Below, in pieces: positions 59,201 through 64,000 of a stretch of 64,000 nucleotides of DNA. The DNA is from Plumapathes pennacea (Eukaryota; Cnidaria; Anthozoa; Antipatharia; Myriopathidae). Position 1 is the stretch's first letter, and every line of letters starts with the position of its first letter. Made by a program: the position numbers and the translations under genes. The notes beneath the pieces were generated by a model. That model was given only the letters and a program-made list of their open reading frames with translations. It made no database searches and was not told where the DNA came from. The stretch lies in contig OZ038464.1 in NCBI GenBank assembly GCA_964036295.1, positions 20,653,508 to 20,717,507 of the forward strand, read 5' to 3'.

Positions 59201-61784
59201 TACCTTTACTCGTCATTTCTGGCCATTTGTTGCAGTTGCCTTGTCGAGTTGGCAGTGAACTGGTCTTTGGTGATCAGAAGCGTTGTTTCAAAAAATTCGT
59301 TTGCCTGAACGTTCAGTGAGTCTTGCTTTGTCACAAGGCTTGGAGATTGACCAATAATGCAAAATAATTTTCAACACAAAATGAAAGGTTCGATGATTTA
59401 AAATGATTACATGATAGAACGTTCCCGTATGTTTTTGATTTTTTCATGGTTTAATCCTATCTAAATTGTTGTCAAGGTGACACTGCACAAAAGGGTGACA
59501 CAGGTGCCAAGGGCGAGCCTGGCGTTACTGGTTCCCCTGGTGATCCGGGCGTGGTTGGAAACACGGGACCTCCAGGACCACGTGGTGAGAAAGGCGTCGA
59601 AGGATCTCAAGGACCGCGTGGTTTCACTGGTCTAGTTGGGCAACCGGGGCAACGAGGGTTACAAGGTGACCAGGGTATAAATGGCACTGCAGGGCCACGT
59701 GGTGCCACAGGACCAATAGGTCGTCCAGGACCAAGAGGACTTAAGGGTGACGATGGAAAATCAGGAGAAAAAGGACTAAAAGGAAGAAATGGAAAAACTG
59801 GTGATCAAGGTGTTAAAGGTGTGGTTGAGGAATTCTTGTGAACACGTCTGGGCATAAGCCTCGATGCCAGGGTACTTGAGCTTGGCGAGCACATACTCTA
59901 CTTTTGTGTAAAATATGAAAAGATCTCCTTTGATAGGTACAGTCAGCAACAATGTTTACAATTGCGGCTCGTATACTTTGCAGAGAAACATCCATTTTCG
60001 GCATTCCTATTTAGTCCATAATCCAAAAGCCATAATGCAAAGATATTGATAAAAATGAACCAAAGCACGTGTCGGTGCGTCGCGTTTCTCCACAATTCTT
60101 TTGTATCATTACGAAACTCAAGACTTTAAAATTTATACACTTCTACCTAGTTTCTAGGCAAATTTATGTTCTCATACCAAAACGACACGCTTCCTCCAAG
60201 TTTGATGATTTTTTGTACGAAACGATCAAATACATAACATTATAATGCAAGAAATTCTAATTTACTTCATGTTCCTCTATGTAGAGCTAAAATTAAAGGC
60301 AATGTTCATGCATTGAAAAACAACTGCAGAATGCACTTTCTTATCTGACACTGCCTTTCATTAACTTGTTTGCTGCCAAATATAGGGGAACCAGGAAAGG
60401 TTGGCAAAACTGGAGAGCCAGGAAAAAAGGGAAATAGAGGTGACGTCGGCCCACAAGGGATCAGAGGCGACACTGGAGGAAAAGGAGCCACAGGGGACCC
60501 TGGACAGAAAGGAGAAGTTGGTCCAACAGGAGATGCTGGGAAAACTGGTGACATCGGGCCCAGGGGCTTTAAGGGATTAGACGGAAATCCCGGAACAAAA
60601 GGTAAAGAATGACTCCTCTCTATTCCTTCCATTTTCTTATAAAGCAACAGATGCTCAGTTTCGTCATAATGCATTACCTGTTTTTTAGAACATTTATATA
60701 CCGATAGGAGAAGTTTGCTGTTGATCATATTCATATAATACACATATATAGGGCCTTATTCTCTAGCTATCCTTTGTAATATACCTTTAACAAGTGTTGG
60801 GATAATTGATAGTTTGACAAACTCGGCCCCTCGCAAGAAAAAAATTGATCATTTCTTAGTATGCATAAGTGAACATGCACTTGTTTGTAGGCCTTAAAAG
60901 TCACATAAATATTAAAGCATTTGTCCTACGTTTCTTGATGCGCAGGGCAAAAAGGCGAAATAGGCTTGGGACGTAAGGGTTCCCAGGGAGTCCAAGGCCC
61001 TAGAGGACCCATCGGTGTCCCAGGAGTGGTTGGCGCAAGAGGTGATCCAGGAGTTGGTGCGAAGGGAGAAACAGGGCGACCAGGAGCGCCAGGTGACATT
61101 GGCCCTGAGGGTCCTGTGGGACCTAAAGGGGTCAAAGGCGTCAGAGGAGTGAAGGGTCTACAAGGGTCCAAAGGAGACAAAGGACCACAGGGACCGAGAG
61201 GAACGCAGGGACAAGTTGGCAAGACAGGGGCTCAGGGCGTTAGAGGACCCCTAGGTCAGAAAGGAGAAATCGGCGGAGTTGGACCTACAGGTCGAAAAGG
61301 AACCCAAGGAGATGAAGGAGCTAAAGGCGACCGCGGTGAAAGAGGTGTGAAAGGAAATCAGGGAGTAAGGGGACCTACAGGTCCTCAAGGCAACAAAGGA
61401 GCAACTGGACCACAAGGAATAAAAGGTGAATAACCATCCGCATTAATTAACTCCAAGGCTAAGGTTATACGCAATTAAGCTTATCCATGACTGACTAAAT
61501 CAACTCTGGAAATTGTTGCCTCTTATTGAAGGAGAACATGGAGACATTGGTTTGCCTGGTGGTCCAGGAAGGGAAGGCCCGCAAGGTAGTCGTGGAATAC
61601 AAGGGAAAGTCGGACCTCGAGGCCCGCAAGGAACAAGGGGAGCACAAGGTGAGACCGGTGAAATAATAACAGTTCAATCCAAATACCTACCCGCCCCCAA
61701 ATAACCACTTTCAGCAGATATTTATTTAAATGGTATTAATTGACTAAACATAGGCATGTTATGTATCAAACTGTTTAATAAAGT

Positions 61785-61878
<94 letters not shown>

Positions 61879-62758
61879 TATTATTATTATTATTATTATT
61901 ACTATTATTGTATAAAAACAAAAAATGTTGTCTAAACTACCAAACTGAGCATTTTCTCAATCAAAGGCGACACCGGAAAAGAAGGTTCAGCGGGACCTGA
62001 AGGCCAGCAAGGTCCACTTGGTCCGCGGGGACCAGAAGGCCAGGTGGGGCCACGGGGATTAAAAGGAATGAAAGGTAATCATTCTACCACTTTAATACCT
62101 AATAATTAAACCGTGGATGTTACGTAAAAAATGCGATGTGGTGATGTGTTTAGAAATGTTTGGCAGTTTTCTAGTCTGATCTGGAGGAGTCGAATTAAAG
62201 TTGGACATTCAAACCGAAGTTGTCATCACTTTCCAGAGCCAAAAGCTGTATGGTATTATATTCCTGTTAAAATACAGTATTTTTCGATGAGTTTTAGAGT
62301 GATTTTCAGATCAACCTTGTACACAGTTCTCAATGCATTATTATATTCAAGGCACTGTAGGAAGCAAGGGAGACAAGGGCAGCCCAGGAAAGAAAGGAGA
62401 TGCAGGAGAGCCAGGCGTCATCACGACAGTCATCTACGAAAACGTAACGACATCAAGCGCAGCGAGGCTAAAGGGGGACTCGGAACTCATCTGCATTGAG
62501 GTGAGCATGGTTTTTGACACAGTCGTGCCCGACCACTGTGACTTCAACGCCACCACAATTGTAACAGCGCTGGCTGAACAACTCAACGTGAACAAGAACA
62601 AGTTCGAAGGCATGAGCTTCTTCACCGTACAACAAGATGGTAACAAGAAGATGGCAATCAAGTTTAAAACCACCAGACCGGTCAAGGAGAAGATTAAAAG
62701 ACAGCAAAACCTGCTTCATCTTCCGTTTGATAAGTGCCAGGGAGGAGCTAGTATGTGA
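28114..62758 (+). CDS. Type II transmembrane collagen, gene 3 of 3 (22 exons, about 2115 aa)
   Basis: Longest paralog, stretched to 34.6 kb by transposons and cassette amplification. Exons: 28114-28348, 30836-31258, 31766-32410, 32892-33224, 38043-38267, 38705-38974, 41122-41364, 48626-48850, 49119-49388, 52823-53065, 53416-53685, 54942-55184, 56066-56290, 56559-56828, 57163-57495, 58795-59019, 59477-59818, 60386-60601, 60946-61425, 61532-61648, 61967-62074, 62352-62758. Cassette order A-B-H-S-B-H-S-H-S-B-H-A-B-A. Every exon is open and phase 1-1, so a full-length product is possible despite the insertions; whether the 6-8 kb introns are spliced normally cannot be seen. The TATA-like element before it is deleted. 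Confidence 0.85.
28349..30835 (+). other. Intron 1 of collagen gene 3
   Basis: Lacks the right arm of the exon 1 inverted repeat, deleted at about 28452. It contains about 1 kb (29290-30210) not seen in gene 2 that includes GCGCATGCGCACGACGTCATGA. No gene found. Confidence 0.55.
30836..31258 (+). CDS. Collagen gene 3 exon 2: furin-type site and first Gly-X-Y
   Basis: 423 nt, RNKR|D and DICIEAQC conserved; rod part more divergent (GDPGVLGPPG, GPEGPAGPKG) than between genes 1 and 2. Confidence 0.92.
31766..32410 (+). CDS. Collagen gene 3 exon 3
   Basis: 645 nt with the conserved GKGTKG interruption. Donor GTTGGT. Confidence 0.92.
32892..33224 (+). CDS. Collagen gene 3 cassette A, first position
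   Basis: 333 nt, GDPAKKGDRG to GEPGTKG, first-position subtype (GLRGFQGDRGESG). Donor GTGTAG. Confidence 0.88.
33312..35930. mobile_element. 2.6-kb insertion in the first A-B intron of gene 3, old composite element
   Basis: Flanking intron sequence matches gene 1 at about 7905 and 7950, where the insert is missing. TGACGTCACAAGC occurs at both ends. The left part resembles the arm of the foldback element at 51588 (TCTGGGT and GGTGATTGGTTCATATTATCA), and about 34650-34740 resembles its interior. It has decayed coding sequence of basic character. Family not assigned. Confidence 0.6.
33885..34657 (+). pseudogene. Decayed ORFs inside the insertion, one with a 2A-like motif
   Basis: 33885-34388 encodes a Lys/Arg-rich product (RKSRRLIQEYISKN, YTRAYVLHNANAF). 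34436-34657 encodes GFSLSRDIEKNSGPSVVDPN, which resembles the D-I/V-E-x-N-P-G-P 2A translational-break motif but has Ser where the first Pro belongs. Probably remnants of a transposon polyprotein. Confidence 0.35.
36516..38008. mobile_element. Possible 1.5-kb DNA transposon remnant next to exon B of gene 3
   Basis: Starts TAAGGTCGGC and ends with its perfect complement GCCGACCTTA. Sequence shared with gene 1 (8160-8525) stops at the left end. A weak ORF (36537-36902) has no recognisable domain. No clear target duplication. Confidence 0.45.
38043..38267 (+). CDS. Collagen gene 3 cassette B, first
   Basis: 225 nt, GDRGPKGDVGASGSLG to GEPGRKG. The acceptor region (TTTTCTTAATATAG) differs from the usual TTACTGTAG because of the insertion just upstream. 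Confidence 0.85.
38705..38974 (+). CDS. Collagen gene 3 hybrid cassette H1
   Basis: 270 nt, 30 triplets. First half is A-type (GDTAQKGDTG to GEKGVEG), second half B-type (SGLRGIPGKPGKKGEQG). The donor flank (GTTTGTAAAGGCT) also resembles that of B exons. Contains PRGDPG. Confidence 0.88.
39003..40868 (+). mobile_element. 5'-truncated CR1/L2-like LINE, copy a
   Basis: Starts inside the reverse transcriptase C-terminal part: LPHFDYCAETWHHC is the usual P-x-x-DYC-x-x-x-W motif, followed by YNLRGND, YGLRSWRH and LWNTLP, a typical non-LTR 3' end. Ends in TTATG repeats. The same insertion sits in the same place after H2 and H3, so it predates their duplication. An extra block (about 39609-40440) interrupts it. 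Confidence 0.8.
39609..40440 (-). mobile_element. Fragment of the foldback element inside LINE copy a
   Basis: Reverse complement of much of the interior of 51588-52722 (shared GAATAGCCG, AATATCTCTGTCGCCGCTAA and ACTGCCAAAATCGAGTGTGC). The long terminal arms are not clear here. Boundaries are approximate. Confidence 0.55.
41122..41364 (+). CDS. Collagen gene 3 short cassette S1
   Basis: 243 nt, 27 triplets. An A exon with 90 nt (10 triplets) removed near its end: GTNGTVGPRG joins directly to GEPGTKG. Donor GTACGA. Confidence 0.88.
41720..45003 (-). mobile_element. Helitron (inner copy), nested in reverse orientation
   Basis: On the minus strand it starts TCCCCGAACGAAGTGAGGG (from 45003) and ends TCGTATTTCTAG (to 41720), 3284 nt. 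Flanking bases are A (41719) and T (45004), again an A|T target with no duplication. It landed 47 nt inside the 5' end of the outer copy, which makes the pair look like a 6.5-kb palindrome centred near 44980. Confidence 0.85.
43813..44787 (-). pseudogene. Helitron N-terminal ORF with DUF6570-like domain (inner copy)
   Basis: One minus-strand frame from 44787 to the donor-like GTAAGAATTG near 43825, broken by a single TGA at 44437-44439. N-terminal half is a Lys/Arg/Glu/Gln-rich repeat (TPQREQRLKAKREL); the C-terminal half has CKVC...CTRCKR zinc-ribbon-like cysteines and LTEVEEMLIARAFPIM with GYIGHVLNLPQDV, as in DUF6570 proteins next to Helitron replicases. The HUH and helicase parts are missing. 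Confidence 0.7.
45208..46070 (+). pseudogene. Helitron N-terminal ORF with DUF6570-like domain (outer copy)
   Basis: Same gene as in the inner copy. The frame is stopped by TAA at 45475-45477 and shifted again at about 45910, just after LTEVEEMLIARA. The cysteine pairs (CKVC, CTRC) are kept. The GCAG|GTAAGA junction at about 46070 suggests a donor, after which no coding sequence is recognised. Confidence 0.7.
46080..48181. other. Non-coding 3' part of the outer Helitron
   Basis: About 2.1 kb, AT-rich, mirrored by 41724-43815 in the inner copy. Includes a poly(T) run at about 46385-46412. No replicase or helicase coding seen in either copy. Confidence 0.65.
48626..48850 (+). CDS. Collagen gene 3 cassette B, second
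   Basis: 225 nt, GDRGPEGDVGARGSVG to GERGRKG; nearly the same as 56066-56290. Donor GTTGGT. Confidence 0.88.
49119..49388 (+). CDS. Collagen gene 3 hybrid cassette H2
   Basis: 270 nt. Shares GKNGVKGSKG with H4, whereas H1 and H3 have GEKGVEGSKG. Confidence 0.88.
49419..50937. mobile_element. hAT-like DNA transposon with an OTU-like ORF fragment
   Basis: 1519 bp, ends CAGGGCTCGAAAT and inverted, with AATTG duplicated at 49414-49418 and 50938-50942; the empty site is at 53711-53715. Both subterminal regions carry repeated TCGCCA/TTGGCGAC motifs. CAGGG ends suggest hAT; the 5-bp duplication is shorter than the usual 8 bp. No transposase is seen. Confidence 0.75.
49787..50284 (-). pseudogene. 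OTU-like cysteine protease fragment inside the hAT-like element
   Basis: 165-codon minus-strand frame. ATGNGDCLFNSASILVCGNE resembles the catalytic start of OTU domains (D-G-N-C-L-F-x-S): the cysteine is present but the Asp-Gly-Asn order is altered. The His part of the catalytic site is not evident. Likely a captured or element-encoded OTU domain in decay. Confidence 0.45.
50943..51587 (+). mobile_element. CR1/L2-like LINE, copy b (interrupted)
   Basis: Same 5' truncation point as copies a and c, with LPHFNYCAETWHHC, LRGND and LWNTLP. Its 3' tail is replaced by the foldback element that follows. Confidence 0.75.
51588..52722. mobile_element. Foldback-type element with ~280-nt inverted arms
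   Basis: Left arm from CTCGCGGCTGCGGCGAG to about 51850 is repeated inverted from about 52430 to CGCCCGCGAG at 52722, with shared GGTTCATATTATCACGTGAT. The interior has no convincing gene. LINE copy c keeps only the first ~20 nt of its left end (54349), so it was lost or excised there. Confidence 0.7.
52823..53065 (+). CDS. Collagen gene 3 short cassette S2
   Basis: 243 nt, near-identical to S1 and S3. Confidence 0.88.
53256..53293. repeat. (TA)n microsatellite
   Basis: About 38 nt in the intron after S2; shorter at 55377 after S3 and 41555 after S1. Confidence 0.9.
53416..53685 (+). CDS. Collagen gene 3 hybrid cassette H3
   Basis: 270 nt, first bases GCGAC instead of GTGAC, still GD. Follows S2 directly without a B exon between. 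Confidence 0.88.
53715..54694 (+). mobile_element. CR1/L2-like LINE, copy c, with (TTATG)n tail
   Basis: Same 5' junction as copies a and b. Ends in about six TTATG repeats after AATAAAG, which is the usual microsatellite tail of this LINE group. Orientation is sense with the gene. Confidence 0.8.
54942..55184 (+). CDS. Collagen gene 3 short cassette S3
   Basis: 243 nt. The intron after it preserves the Helitron empty site. Confidence 0.88.
56066..56290 (+). CDS. Collagen gene 3 cassette B, third
   Basis: 225 nt, same subtype as 48626-48850 (GKNGIPGHEGRTGEMG). Confidence 0.88.
56559..56828 (+). CDS. Collagen gene 3 hybrid cassette H4
   Basis: 270 nt. The intron after it lacks the LINE, so this H exon was copied without it or predates the insertion. 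Confidence 0.88.
57163..57495 (+). CDS. Collagen gene 3 cassette A
   Basis: 333 nt with the first-position signature GLRGFQGDRGEPG although it lies late in the array. It ends GEPGNNG. No internal stop. Donor GTACGA. Confidence 0.85.
57705..58515. mobile_element. Possible ~0.8-kb insertion in the last A-B intron of gene 3
   Basis: Interrupts sequence related to other A-B introns (for example 9605-9665). Starts CTAGCGGGACCC, as also seen at about 34734, and ends near ACGGACGGACGGACGGGCGG. No domain or clear inverted ends. Confidence 0.4.
58795..59019 (+). CDS. Collagen gene 3 cassette B, fourth
   Basis: 225 nt starting GNRGPKGDVG, ends GKPGSKG. Confidence 0.88.
59477..59818 (+). CDS. Collagen gene 3 cassette A, last position
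   Basis: 342 nt, pre-C subtype, ends GKTGDQGVKG. Donor GTGTGG is weak. Confidence 0.86.
60386..60601 (+). CDS. Collagen gene 3 exon C
   Basis: 216 nt, GEPGKVGKTG to GNPGTKG, NRGDVG kept. Donor GTAAAG. Confidence 0.9.
60946..61425 (+). CDS. Collagen gene 3 exon D
   Basis: 480 nt, two one-residue gaps conserved. Donor GTGAAT. Confidence 0.9.
61532..61648 (+). CDS. Collagen gene 3 exon E
   Basis: 117 nt; the acceptor is TTATTGAAG rather than TTATTGCAG, a weaker -3 base. Donor GTGAGA. Confidence 0.87.
61785..61910. repeat. (AAT)n/(ATT)n microsatellite
   Basis: About 90 nt of AAT units run directly into about 30 nt of ATT units, giving a potential hairpin 60 nt before exon F. Confidence 0.95.
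61967..62074 (+). CDS. Collagen gene 3 exon F
   Basis: 108 nt, short form as in gene 1, GDTGKEGSAG to GLKGMK. Confidence 0.87.
62352..62758 (+). CDS. Collagen gene 3 last exon: C-terminal domain
   Basis: 407 nt, GTVGSKGDKGSPG then the conserved non-collagenous domain; three cysteines and NVT/NAT sequons kept. Stop TGA 62756-62758. Confidence 0.93.
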
Positions 62759-62820
62759 ACACTCCCAAATTTATTTTGATTCTGGCTTTGATTCATAGTG
62801 TGCTTGAGAATAATACAACA

Positions 62821-62826
62821 ATTAAA
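62821..62826 (+). terminator. Candidate poly(A) signal of collagen gene 3
   Basis: ATTAAA at the conserved place. Confidence 0.35.
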
Positions 62827-63646
62827 GGAATATCAATCGCACTGCCTGTGTAGGAATTGTTGATCTTCAGTTTTTATTTAGAATTTCGCACAAAATTGGG
62901 CCGTACACGACGGCTGGATAGCAAGAGGTTTTTATTCAGTGTCTGAAGAACAAGTGAATCTTTTAATGACGTCAGTAACGATACACGTTTTTGGTCCGAA
63001 ATCAGTAGAATTTGCAGAACACACAACTGGAAACATCATTTCTCAGTTTGTTAACCTAACGATAATCCAAACAAACACAAGTCCAAGTACTGGAACCGTC
63101 CTCCAGAAAGGACAGGTATACACTAAACCGTTTCCATTAAAAAAAAAAAAAACAGAGAGATTTTGCTTGGAGCACTGAAGCAAACTATAAGTTCAGAATG
63201 TCTTGCAGTTGCATTTAGACAACTGCATTCCGTTACAATGGCCTTAATATCAACAACACGCCAACACTCGACGAATTGGAACTTTTTCAATATCACAGAA
63301 GTATCACGAATTCTAAGCAACTATTCCATTTTTTCCCAAAGGATACCAATACTATGTCCACGATATTTCTCAACCACGGAAGAATGATTGGACAAAATGT
63401 GAATTCCAACTACTTTCCGACTTGGATTTAAACTTTACAATACGTTAAAATATTCCAGTGTAAGCTTGGTCAGATCAGTATTTCCCATTTGTATTCATGT
63501 ACATATCCTGCGTTTCTCTAAGCTACAAACCACTGTATGTAGAGCAATCCTACACGGCAGCCTGAACCTTGCTCAATACTTCAAAAATCGACCCGTTCAC
63601 GGCTCGGCATGCATCATACCAAAAACAAACATTACACCAGTACATA

Positions 63647-63960
63647 GAGCGGTTTTCGGATGACTGTCGAAAGTAATCGTGTGATTGCTTTGGTTTTGCG
63701 TTTGCTACGCTTTCTGATTGGTCCACACAAGTTTGGCAGCATTTTCAACCAATCAAGAACAAAACCAAAACCAAAACCAAACACTTCTCACGCAAGCGAT
63801 GGCGTGTACTCGCATTGCTGATTGGAAAGTAAAACCAAACGCAGGACCAAACGCGATTTATTTTGGCTTCTGATTGGCTGAACTGTTTTCTCTCAGTCTC
63901 TGTGATTGGCCTGTGTGATTACTTTGGTTTTGGTTTTCGACAGTCATCCGAAAACGGCTC
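63647..63960. mobile_element. Tc1/mariner-like MITE after gene 3
   Basis: 314 bp, starts GAGCGGTTTTCGGATGACTG and ends with its near-perfect inverted copy; TA at 63645-63646 and 63961-63962. The empty site CATAGTGTGAG is seen after gene 2 at about 27333. The interior is rich in CCAAAAC and TGATTGG-like repeats. No ORF. Confidence 0.85.
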
Positions 63961-64000
63961 TAGTGTGAGACAATCTCCCGACAGGGACGTTACATTCGAT

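Larger units (their letters stand above)
62759..64000. other. 3' flank of collagen gene 3
   Basis: Resembles the flanks after genes 1 and 2 up to the MITE. The last ~40 nt match 16871-16910, so another acidic ORF copy, and perhaps another gene, may follow outside the window. Confidence 0.6.

Overview
The window is animal nuclear DNA: intron-rich genes with GT-AG introns, long AT microsatellites and many transposon remnants. The mix (a tandem family of membrane collagens next to ATIC, Helitrons encoding a DUF6570-like domain, hAT-like, PIF/Harbinger-like and CR1/L2-like elements) suggests a cnidarian, most likely an anthozoan. That placement is inferred from style, not from a marker gene.

Layout. 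Positions 1-1600 hold the last exons of ATIC (bifunctional purine biosynthesis enzyme), + strand. From about 2.4 kb to the end lie three head-to-tail copies of one gene for a type II transmembrane collagen, all on + strand: gene 1 (2927-15970, 15 exons, about 1548 aa), gene 2 (17664-25969, 11 exons, about 1179 aa) and gene 3 (28114-62758, 22 exons, about 2115 aa). Each has the same ends: exon 1 (short cytoplasmic tail, one membrane segment, heptad-like stalk), exon 2 (furin-type RNKR site, two cysteines, start of Gly-X-Y), a 645-nt collagen exon, then C, D, E and F collagen exons and a last exon with a conserved non-collagenous C-terminal domain I cannot assign. Between them lies a variable array of exon cassettes: A (333 or 342 nt), B (225), H (270, an A/B hybrid) and S (243, an A with 90 nt removed). 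Gene 2 has A-B-A, gene 1 has A-B-A-B-A-B-A, and gene 3 has A-B-H-S-B-H-S-H-S-B-H-A-B-A. Every collagen exon splits a glycine codon after its first base (phase 1-1) and every cassette is a multiple of 9 nt, so cassettes can be gained, lost or skipped without breaking frame or Gly-X-Y register.

Mobile DNA. Gene 3 is long because its introns are full of transposons. The clearest case is a pair of related Helitrons, one nested in the other in opposite orientation (41673-48185), which looks like a 6.5-kb palindrome. Its exact empty site survives in a paralogous intron at 55627/55628. Others are a hAT-like element with an OTU-like ORF fragment (49419-50937), three copies of one 5'-truncated CR1/L2-like LINE, a foldback element, and several MITEs whose target duplications can be read by comparison with the sister genes.

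How it fits together. The three collagens should be made as membrane-anchored trimers that a furin-type protease could release. Differences between paralogs are mainly in rod length, set by cassette copy number. The last ~40 bases repeat sequence found just after gene 1, so the duplicated unit probably continues beyond the window.
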